DNA of 64,000 bases from contig JAJQDE010000006.1 of assembly GCA_021202335.1 (NCBI GenBank), forward strand, positions 1 to 64,000, in the 5' to 3' direction. The DNA is from Lachnospiraceae bacterium (GTDB taxonomy: Bacteria > Bacillota > Clostridia > Lachnospirales > Lachnospiraceae). A program made the translations under genes and the position numbers. This document shows, in pieces, positions 48,908-61,200 of the stretch; the first letter of the stretch is position 1, and each line of letters starts with the position of its first letter. The notes beneath the pieces are model-generated. The model saw nothing but the letters and a program-made list of their open reading frames with translations, did no database searches and was not told the origin of the DNA.

Positions 48908-49246
48908 AATTTTCATTCCTTTCGATTAAAAATTCCCTTATCCTAAGAGTATACCATATTCCGGGCGGAAAACCGCCTGAAATTTGAGAATATTATCAAT
49001 TTGTGTAAATCTGCCCAAAATACGGCTGTTTTTTTTTTTTTGGTATACATTGACGATGAAAAAATTTAAGTATAAGTATAAAATGTAAAAGACTGGATTT
49101 ATTACAGCTTTGGCGGCACAATCGGTATAACGATAGTTATAATAATTATTATGAATTATTATGGGAAGAGAATTTGTACAGCTATGGGAAAACCGAAAAG
49201 TGCGGAATGAAACTAAAGGTTAATTTTAAGAATGGGAGGAGCAAGT

Positions 49247-52200
49247 ATGTTTAAACCGGGATTGTTTAAACGAGCGCTGCCGGTTGTGCTGAGCGTGGCA
49301 ATGACATTTCAGTCTATGCCCGTGACGGCGCTGGCGGCGGAGGACTCTTCGGTTGTCACGGAGGACACAGCCGGGGAGAGTGAGGAAGCCAATGACGCTG
49401 CTGAAGAAGCGGATGCGGCAGAATCGACGGAAGCAGATGCGGATAACACCGTATCAGAGAGCGCTTCTTCAGAAGCTTCTGAAGCTTCAGAATCTTCTGA
49501 AGCAACGGAAACAATTGAAACAACAGAAGCATCTGAAACGGCTTCTGAAGCTGCGGAAACGATGCAGACGGCTGACGCTGAAACTGAAGAAGCAACACAG
49601 ACAGCGGAAACTGAAAAAGAAGCTGAGGTGGCTGACGTAAACGAAGATGGGAGCACTACGGTCAGCGCTGTTATTGATGTTGATTATGAGAGTTTAAAGT
49701 CGTATGTATACGATGATGATTTGTCGTACACATCCCTGACCGATACGGTTTCGAGTGTCTATGACGAGGACAACGAAAATCCGTTTGGGAATATTCTGAG
49801 TAAAATTAAAGATAGCAGTTACGGTATTCTGACCGTGACGGATGAAAGCACGGGAGATTCTTTAGAACTCGTGAGTAAGCTGACCTGCACATGGCAGAGC
49901 CAAAACAGCGAGGGCGAATATTCCGATATGGCTTCGGGAGATACGCCGTATGAGGCGGGCGCGTACAGACTCTATATTTCACTTGATGAAAAGTACGCGA
50001 CAGCGGAGGCTGTTACAATCAATTTCGAGATTGAACAGCGTGAGATTGAAATTGGAAAAGGCAATTTTAATACCAATATAAGCTCAGGCGATACGGTCGC
50101 TGAGGTAATAGAAGACCTTAAGGCTGAATTAAGCTTCACGTCAGGCAGTGACGATGACGATTTCTCCGCATATGTGGGCACTCCCACAATCGTGGTAAGA
50201 TATACCACCGGTACGGAAGCGCTTGCTGACGGAGAAAAGCTCCTTAAGGGCAGCGATTACAGCATTGATATCAGTGCGGAGCCGACCGATACGGCAAACT
50301 ATACGGTAAAGTCTTTGACAATCAACCTGAATGTTGCCGAATTGAAAAAAACCGAGCTGACAATCACCGATAAGTACGAGGCGGATAATGAAACGGATAT
50401 CACCAGAACATACACGGGTGCAGCGATTACGGCGCCTGTATTGAATGAGGAGATTACCGTAGTCGTGACTTCAGTGGAAGAAACCGATGAAACGACAGGT
50501 GAGGCGCTCGTCCTTGTGGATAATGAATTGAGTAAGCTTACGGCAAGCTGGACAGACGCGGACGGGAACGAGCTTACGGAAACTCCTGTGGACGCAGGGG
50601 CATATTACTATGTCCTGACATATACGGACAGCGAGGGTGTATATGCCGACGCGGAAGATATGGTAAAGGTAGTTGTGGAGCCGGCTGCGCTGACTCTGAT
50701 TCCTTCGCTTTCCGATACGGATTATTACGTGGGCGCATTGGCGTCGGATGTGACGGCAAAAGCAGCATATACTCTCCAAAAAGAGGATGGAACCCCATAT
50801 GGCTATGACGAAGATACCTTTTGGGGAGTATCTTACAGCAATACTTACAGAAATCAGTCATATGAACCGGTATTCACGCTTCAGATGGGTACAACCACAA
50901 CGGAGGACGGCAAGTCAACCACAACGTGGGAGGATTTAGATGCAGACGATGAGATAGAATATCCTTCCGGAGCCAACACCATAGATGAGGAAAATGTAAC
51001 AATTGCTTACCGACTGGTGTTTGCGGGAGAGAAAGCGCTCTTTAGTGAAAGCACCGGAAATATTATTTCGGGTACAGAAACATCTGCTGCGGATACCTCC
51101 ACAAACAGTGCGGAGAAGAACTATGCGGTGGACGTGACGGACGAAACACTTGAGGCGAATGCAGTCGACGTGACGGTAAGCGCCGCAACAAAGGTGACGA
51201 TTGACACGAGTGCAATGCTGCCTGATGGAGTGACGGCGTCTGACATTAATACCGATGATAAGCTTTACAGCAAGGTATATGACGGCGAACAGCTTTATAC
51301 GGACAGAGCTGCATATAAGAAGGCAGTCGTGACCGCGGACGGCACACAGGTTGCAAGCAACACCGATTCGTCGCTTACTTATACATGGTACGAATTTGAC
51401 CTGATTACGGAAACGGAATTGGACGACGAGGGCAATGAGGTGACTACGGTTACACCAAAGCTTGGCGATACGGTCGGCACATCATACACCTCTAATCCGA
51501 GCGATGCGGGATATTATGCCCTTGAAGTTTCTTATACTGATGCAGACCATGTATATGCGGATGCAACGGCATATGTGTACTTTGAGATTGAAGAGCAGAT
51601 TATCCGTGTCGTTCCGACATCTGAGGTTTCCGTATATGAGGGCTGGACGATATCGGAGCTGACAGAGAACAGGACGGATGAGCTTACATATACGTTTGAA
51701 AAGCTGAAGGATAATGACCTGACCGCAGGCGAGTGGGAGGCAATGGATACCCTTTCTCAGGCGGATGAGGATGATAAGTTATTTACGCTTGATTGGTTCG
51801 TTCTCAAGGGCGACAGCACGGACGCAAGCACGGCAAGCTACACGAAGATTGGGGACGAATATGATGAAAGCTTTGCACTGAGCGTTCCTTATAAGCTGGG
51901 CGCTTGCGTTACCCTTTGTCCATATGATAAAGATTACAATGCAAATGCTTACTATGGCAATTACATTTGCGAATATACCGTTACGGAGGATGGAACTGAA
52001 ACGGAGAAATGCGCGGGTGAGGACAGCGCTGTTTCCATTACGGTAAATGCCATGGGTACGACGGAGCTTGATATCACCATCGAAACCACAAAGCTTACAT
52101 CGCTCAAAAAGACCTATGACGGCACGGCGTTTGATATATCGGAGGCAATCGCGAACGGTCTTGTCACGGTTACAAAGAAGAACACGGACGATGTGGTAGT

Positions 52201-55200
52201 GACTACGGGCGATGACGCGGAAATCGCGCTCACGTATGTGTGGACATGGAATTATGATGGAGAAAACTATTCGGAGGCAGTTAATGCCGGAACATACGGA
52301 CTGTATGTGTACTATGAGGGCGGCGACACCTATAAAAATACCGAAATCTCTGATGGATTTATCGCGTATATCACCATTGACCCGAGAGAGCTGACAATCA
52401 CCCCCGGCTTGATTTCCGAGGATGAGATTGTTGCGGGAATTTCTGCTTATTCGGTAATCGACGGTTCGGCAGCCGTGATATCCGGCTATATCGACGCGGA
52501 CACGGACGCGTTCTCGTTTGATACGGAAACGGAAACAATCGCCGCTGCAGATGCGATTGGAAGGGCATATGCGCAGGTTACACTTGATGATGCCTATGCT
52601 TATTATCTTAGAACAGGAAAGACTTATGTAGCGGAATATTCTTATGTCAGCTTGAATGAGGATGCGCTTGCGGACGAATATGCGGACAATTATGAGCTTG
52701 TGTATACTCCTGTAACGTTTACGGTTACGCAGAGAGGAAACTCGACGGCTGATGAATACGACTATTATTATTCTTATACCGATGATAATGGCGATTATCA
52801 AAATTGCACTATCGCGGAAACTGGATTGACCGCTTCCTACGGAAATCAGACAGTTACGGTTAAGCCGCTTGAGGGCATCGCATACAGCTATGACGTTGCA
52901 TATTATGACGATGATGAAGGCGAAACGGTTGAGCTTGGTGACGGCAACTGGTTTACATTTGAGATTACCGCACCGGCGGAATTCATGGCGGACGGCACTT
53001 CCGGAAACAGATATCCGTCAAACTTTATGAGCTCCGTTGTATATAAGAACAGTATTCTGAATAACGGAGGATATGTGCTTGAAAGCGATTCTTCATACAT
53101 TATCGTGGCGTTTGAGGCATCAGCGTTTGAGGAAAATCCGGAGTTCGATATTGTGTGGGAGAACGGCTACACGGAGCATTACGTTGTTGACCTTTCGGAG
53201 GCTGAGCTTGAAGCTAACCTCACGGAGGCAGTGGCTCCTAAGTCGCTTGCTTTCAACGGCGTTGACAGCAAGATGGTAGTAGGCGAAACACAGCAGCTTG
53301 ACGTTAAGATTACAAAGACGCTGCTTGACGACGTTATCTGCCTGAATTACGCGGTAGTTGACGGGGATGATGTGGTAAGCATTACAGAGGACGGCGGATA
53401 TGTTACCGCGCTTTCAAAGGGCAGCGCTACAGTGGAAGTATATCCCGTAAAATATGATAAGCAGGGAAATGCCGAGCGCTTAGATTTTAAGTCCGTTACG
53501 GCAAAGCTTACTGTAAGCGATGTATCTGCGCCGAAAATTTCAAAGGTGACAGCCTATGGCAACTATGTGGAGGTAAAATATACAAAGCCTTCAGACGGTT
53601 ATCGCCGTGAAATTTACGTGATGGAAGGAAAGAACCTTAAGCCGGAGAGCTTTGAAACGGCAATCGAAAACGGAACCGTATCGCTTTACGGATATGCGAA
53701 TAATTATGAAGCAAGTTCATATTACTGCGATGGAGATGTTGTTACCTGCTATGTGTCCGGATTAGAGCCGGAAACGGAATACACGGTATACATAAGGAAC
53801 GTCAGCGGCATCAGAACGCTTGAGGACGGCTCTTTGGTCGTATCGTCAAAGGCAGGGGCAACAAAGGGCTTCAAGACGACAAAGGTGCAGCTTGATGAAA
53901 TTGCCCTCAGCTTTGATGAGGAGCAATATTATGATGAAACAAATCCCATTATTACTTATAACGAGGATGAGTATAGAGAAGAGGTCGCCCTTTCGCAGGG
54001 AAGCCTTACAATCGACGCATTAGGAGAATATGCACGTCAGGACGCGGCGGCGGATGCGGACGACAAGATATGGCTTAATCTTTTGGAGATAGGCAAAGAC
54101 TCGGAATACCTTGCGCCGAAGCTTACTTTCTATGCGTTGAACGGCAGCTGGCACTATATTGAAGACAGTTATAGTACGGCAGCGGAAGCTAAAAAGGATG
54201 GCAAGACCATTATCGGCGATAAATATTATGGCACGGCTTCTTCCATTGCCAAGGTGGATAAGAAGGGAACAATTAAGCTGAGCGGCGTGGGCTATGTCTA
54301 CATTGTGGCGTACGACAGCATCAGCGGAGAAATTTCAGAGCCATATGAGCTTTATGTTTCGGCGGATATCGGTAAAATTACCGCAAAGAAGCTGACGCTT
54401 GCGGCGGGAAATTATGCAGCCATTTACAGCGGTCTGACCTTCTATGACACAAACGGCAAGAAGATTTCCGTGGCACAGCCTTGGAATTACGGGTACAATG
54501 TCACGATATCGGGCGATGGTGTAGAGTATGATGATTATAGGTATTTGTATGCTGTCGCAGAGAATGCAAAGGCTACGGTCACTGTATCGTTGGAAGGAAA
54601 TTCGGAAGTAAAGACATCCTTTGACGTTACGACAAAGGCTATGGATAAGCTTAAGAGCCTTAAGGCTGCCAACGTGATGGATACAAGCGCCGAGCTTACC
54701 TTTACGTATGGCACAAGCGCAACCGATATTGACAACCTTTCGTTTAAGATTGATGTAAGGAACAACAAGAATGTGCTGGTTTCATCGGATATTGTCAGCG
54801 CAGGGGAGTATCGTGACTGGGATAATTCCTCAAGCAAAGCATATGCGTTCTGTTATTATTTAAGCGGCTTAACGCGCAAGTCGACCTATAAGGTATCTGT
54901 TACGCCGATTTATACCTATGAAGATGTAACAGTGACAGGCAAGGCGGCGACCGCAACGGTCAAGACGACGGATGTGCCGGCATATAGTGGAGAACTTCTT
55001 GAAAGCGATAGTTATGGCGGCATGGACATTTATGTAACGGGTCTTTCTTATTCGCTTGGCAGCAGCAGTGCACCGTATCTGACGTCAGGTCATGATTATA
55101 CCTTTGTTGCAAAGGGCGCAACCTACACGGCAGCTACAAGAGGAAGCGATACGCTTACATGGAAGAGTTCTGACTCGAAGGTAGGCTCTGTTAAGGCTGT

Positions 55201-58200
55201 GGCAGGCACCTACACGGCAACCTTTAAGGCGCTCAAGGTGGGTGTGACCACGATTGAGGTAAGCTCTAAGCTCAGAAAGGGCGTTATAGCGAGGTATTTG
55301 GTAAGAGTTAAGGCAGTAGGCGCCGCAGGCGACAGTGCGATTGGAGATTACGCGGAAGAGGATAAGATGGACATTCTTGACCCGTATTACACATCGGATA
55401 TCGAGGTGCTTACAGAGGATAACCCGGTAAGATTTACGTCATCCAACGGAACTTATGATTACAAGTGGGTGAAGTTTACGGCTCCGGCGTATGGAGAGTA
55501 TAGCTTTAGCTACACAGGCGATGTGGAAGGCTGCTGGAAGCTTCCGGATGATACTGACAGCTCTGAAAGCGTAACCGGTGGGTCAACTCAGACTCTTAAT
55601 GAGGGCGAAACCGTATACTTCAAGATTGCGGGAAGCTTTTATATCAGAGTCGACGGCACAAAGTATACAAAGCTGACTACAAAGACGTCAGTAAGCTCAT
55701 CAGTCGAACATATTATATTTACGGCTCCCGAGGACAATTATTACACCTTTGAGGCGACAGCCGCAAATATGAGCGCAAGCTGTGCGGGAGCTGCGACAAA
55801 GAGTCTGATTCTCTACAATGCGGATAACAGCTCAAGCTATACGAAAGCAAGGGCTTCCGTGGGTCTTGAAAAGGGTGAAAAAATAACTCTGACACTTAAT
55901 GATACGGATACGGATTACGAGGTATCCGTAAGCAAGAGAACGGTCACGACTCTTGAGGCAGGTACGCCTGTTTCGATTACCGGTCTTACGGCAGGTGATG
56001 AGAAGTGGTACAGCTATACGGCTGCAGTGCCGGGAAGCTACACCTTTGCGTCAACAGACGCTTCGGCAGCAATCACGGCGACAGTGTATGCGGATATTAC
56101 GACAGCAAGCAGCAGCGATACTCTTGAAATGAGTGACGATGATAAGAACTTTAGCGAAACAAGGACGCTCGGCAAGGATGAAACGCTCCTGTTCTGCGTA
56201 ACGACAGAAAGCACGGATGCGGTCACGGCAAACATCAGCGTATCGGCTCCGGCGACAGATACAGTTGTAGAGGGAACTTCAAAGAACATATCGGTAGCGG
56301 CAAACAGCGAAACATGGGTATCATTCACGGCGGATGATGATGATGCGAAGTATACGCTTACGGTGGATTCGTCAGATGTAACCGTTACGGTTTGTGATGA
56401 GAATGGAACAGCTTTGGCGAAATCAAAGTCATCATCCGGTATAGTGGTTGAGAATAAGGGCGATAATGTCTATGTAATCACAGGCTTAAGCAAGGGTACG
56501 GTTATATATATCTGTATTGAGAATGACGGTGAAGAAGCCGTGACGCCTGCTGTCCTTGTTGAAAAAGCGGCGGCGACGCCGATTACGGCAGGAGCTTCTC
56601 AGTCATTGACCGTTGAAAATGGCGGAAAATACCTGTACAGCTTTGAGGCAGAGGAATCAGGCTTGTATGTATTCCGTTCAAAGGTAACGGCAAACGATGG
56701 AAGCACGCATACTCTGTACGCAGACAGATATACAAGCGTAAGCTCTGCATCTCCGAGCGTAACCTATTGGGCAGCCGGATATGATTACAGCGATTATGAT
56801 TTCTATAAGGAGATTAAGCTGACCAAGGGTGCGACGGTAATTTTTGAAGTATATTCAAATGACACCTGCACGGATTCGGAAGGCAATGCGGTGACGATGG
56901 AAGCGGAAATTTCCGTTACTAAGGTAAACGCGGGCGACATTCCGGATGAGATTACGTTTGACGCAAATGATGCGGGAGCGACACAGTGGTTCAAGTATAA
57001 GGTGACAGAGGACGACACATATGCTGTTGATTACGAGGAAACCACAGGCAGTACAAAGCTTTATTATTCAATAAACGGTTTGGTTGCGGACGATAGTGGC
57101 GATTGGAACCGGCTGTATGATGGAGATGAGCCGGAATTTTCCGCAGGCGATACGATTTACTTCAGGGTTGTAAATACCGATACGACGGAAGCTAAGGCTG
57201 TGCTTACCCTTACCGGCAAATACAGCACAAGAGAGGATGTTCCCTCATCAGCCTTTACGGTGAAAGCAGGGGAAACAAACGCCTATAAGTTTGATGTGAC
57301 GGAAACAGGCAGATATCAGCTCACATATACCGTAAGCGACGGCAGCAATGTTTACGTATATGTAAATGACACAACAAGAAACAACGGCTATGAATTTGTC
57401 GGAACTCTTGGAGAAACATATTATTTTGACGTAAAGAACAACGGCGATGCGGATGCAACCGTAACGCTGACGATTACAAAGATAGTGCCTACGTCGATAG
57501 AGGCGGGAGAGTCTGTTGAGCCTGCTCTTACGGCGGGTGTATATCAGTGGTATGAATTTGAGGCGCCGGCAACGGCAAGATATGTATTTTCAGCTTCAAA
57601 TGCAAACGTATATTACAGCACTACCTTCCCGACATTAACGAGAGCGTCCAATCCTACAGAGGTGCTTCTCAAGAAGGGAACAACGTATTATATCAGGCTT
57701 TATAGCAGCGAGGATGCGACAGCAGCCTTGTCTGTAAGCAGAATCGTGCCGACAACGCTTACGGCGGGAACGGCAGCGGAGGCAAACCTTAAGAGCGGTG
57801 AAACGCAGTACTTTGAGTTTACGGCAGGCAGCGAAGCCTTCTACAAGCTTGCTCTTGAACTTGCGGATAATATGGAAGTAAACGCATATTACTACCGTGA
57901 TGCGAGCGATGAGTCAGACTCAATTGAAACGGACGATGAAGGAAGCTTCTATTTTGAGAGCAGTGCAGATTCAAGCATGCTGATTGCGCTGGAAAGAACT
58001 GACAGCAATGAAACGGAAACTCTTAAAGCAACGCTGACGGTTTCTTTGGAGTCTGAGCCGCTGGTTCTTGAGGAAAGCACGGACCTTGATATTACGGTTA
58101 AGAGCGGCGAGTACAGGTTAGTTACGTTTACGCCGTCCGCAACATACAGATATGCTTTCTATGCAAAGGATGTTCCCGATGGCGTTACCCTTACGGGCTG

Positions 58201-61200
58201 GTCGCTGGATGATTATGGCGTAGAGCTTGACGGAAGAATTTATACGGAAGCGGTCTGCGAAATTCCTGACACCGTAAGCTTTGTAATCGGCGCTGAATTT
58301 GACGGCGACGGTGAAAAGACCTTCAAGCTCCGCGCGGAGAAGGTGACGGCAACAGCAATCGAAAATAATGCGGTTGAGGGAACCGTTGACGCAGGAATGG
58401 CGAAGTGGTATTCATACACGACGACGGAAGCAGGCTACTACACGTTTGCAAACGAGTGCGACCTGACGGCGTATACCTATGATGAGATTACAGGCGGTAT
58501 AACGGGTTATATCGCAGGCGGCAGTTCAGATAATGAACTGATGCTTGCAGGCAAAACGATTTACATTAGAATGAACAATACCGGCAGCAGCGAAGCGGCA
58601 GACGTGAAGCTGACGATTACTGTGGATGTGATACCGAGCCTGACGTTAAATCAGGCACAAAGCGTAAGCTTAGAGGCGTATGATGACACATATTATAAGT
58701 TTACGGCGCCGAGTGCGGGAAATTATGCATTCTATTTTGAGGGCATTGATTATTATCGCGTGTATGGGTATTTATATGACAGTGAATTGGAGACTTTGAC
58801 TTCAGGCTACGGTTACTCAGGATATGATTTTGCCGTAAGCCAAAGCCTTGCATATGGTGAAACAGTGTATTTGAACGCGTATAATTACAGATCTTATACA
58901 CAGGAATTTACTGTTACGGCAATGAAGCTTGAGGAAAATCTGACACTTTCGCTGGACAGTAAGGCAGTGGCGGTTTGGGACAGCGCTTATACGTACAAGT
59001 ACGTGACCTTTACCGCGCCGGAAACAGGCTTTTATGATTTTTCGTATGTGAGAGTGAGCGGAAGTCTGTCAAGCAGTAACGTTACGATATCTACGGACGG
59101 AGGAAGCAGCTACTATGCTCTTAGCGGGTATGGAACGGGAGTGCTTCTTGCAAAGGATGCTGAGGCAACGGTGCGTTTGTATAACTCAAGCGCTTCCACG
59201 GTTGCGATGGTAAGCGTTGCAAAGAGCGCAAGCAAGACGATTGAAACGCTCTCAGTTGACAGTGAAACGAGTGTTAGTGCAGAGTCCGGCTCATATGTAT
59301 ATAAATACTATGAGTTTACGGCGCCGAGCGCGGGAACCTATGTGATTGCATCTTCGGGAAACAGCAGCTATATCAGAACAATGCTGTATGACGACACATT
59401 GTCGGATTATACGCAATCTGTTTACACCAGCGGTGATTTTGTAAAAACCGCGACGCTTGCAGCCGATGAAACAGTATATTTATGTGTTTATAATAATAGC
59501 TATGCGCTGGACTTCACTATTAGCGTGACGCAGGCTGCTTCTGCCGAGGAGGATTTGACATTATCAATCGGAAGCCCTGTTACGGTAGCATGGGGTGACT
59601 CTTATGACGATGAATATACAATCAGCTTTACGGCTCCTGAAACGGATTACTATACCTTTGCATATTCCGGAAGCAGCAGCGTTAGCGTGACGGCTTACTG
59701 TGATACGGATGAAGAAGGTAATCCTACCGCAAGCTCATACCTTTACATGAATTATATTGAGAAGAATACAACAGTTACGCTCACGGCGACAAGCACAAGC
59801 ACGAATACTGCGGCAGTTATCAGCGTATCGGCGTCAGAAACCCTGACGCCCGGTACCTCAACGGACGTGAGCCTGAGCGCATACGAAAGAGCATGCTATA
59901 AGCTTACGGTGGAGGATGCCGGAAATTATGCAATTTATTCCGACGGAAATACACAGTATATAAGCCAGGTACGTTTATATACTACGGATGGCAGCTACAC
60001 GCAGAGCGGCTCTGTATCTTCTTGCGATTTCATCAGGGCGGCGGAGTTGGAAGAGAGCGGAACGGTATGGCTGTATATTTACGGCTATTACGCGACGGAC
60101 TTCACGTTGACGGCATCTAAAGTCAGCTCAAATGCAACGACAGTGACGACGAGTGAGGATGCGCTTTTGGCATGGAGCAGCAGTGACAGAACATATAGCT
60201 ACAGCTATGTAAGCTTTACCGCGCCGGAAACAGGCTTCTATAACTTTGAATGTTTAAGTCAATACAGTTATGTTTACTATTACGGCAGTGATGATACATA
60301 CAGTAGCAGCAGCCGTATGTATAGCGGTACGGAATACATGTACAGTCTTACAAAGGACACAACGGTATACTTTGGCGCATATAAATACTCATCAAGCTCG
60401 GGAGCTGTAAAGATAAGCGTGTCCGAGCAGGAAGTGGGAACGCTGACGCTTGACAGTACGGAAACGGTAAGCTTTGCATATGATGAGGCAGCTTGGTATT
60501 CATTTACGGCAACGGATGCCGGAATGTACAGATTTTATTCAGAGAGCTATACCGGTAATTATCCTTATGTTTACCTGTATGATGCGGATATTAGTTGTAT
60601 AGATAGTACCGGCGGCAATTTCAGTTTAGCTGTTGGTCTTGATGCAGGGGAAACGATTTATTTTAAGGCATATACAAATAATACTTCCTATGCGTCAACA
60701 AGCTTTGATGTGACGGTTGAAAAGCTGAAAGAGCAAACGATTACCTCCGGCAATACGCTGACTGTCAGCGGAAATTCGGTCGGATTATATAAGTATACGG
60801 CGTCAGAGGCAGGAACCTATGTTATATCTTCTGAAGGCAATGCAAATTATTTAGTAACGGATTTGTATGACAGCGATTATGCAAGCCTTTCTCAGGAGAG
60901 TTCTGATTATCATGAAGATTTTTACAAGGCAGCGGATATTAGCGCGAATGGTGCGGTATACCTGTATGTATGTAACTATGATTCTGATGATGCGGAATTT
61001 GTGGTTACGGTTCAATCGATATCAGCATCGGATACAACTGTCAGCTTAGATAGTGACGCAACGGTTGTGTGGAGTGGTACAGATAACAGTTATAGCAGTA
61101 AATATGTATCATTTACGCCTTCGGAATCGGGATATTATCGGTTCAGCTATACCGAATTTAATGGTTACTGTTATTATAATGGGACTGATGGAAGTTCTGC

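Noticed and set aside
51779-52801. 340-aa minus-strand ORF in the giant gene
   Set aside because: Ile/Arg-rich translation typical of antisense reading of repeat-rich coding DNA.
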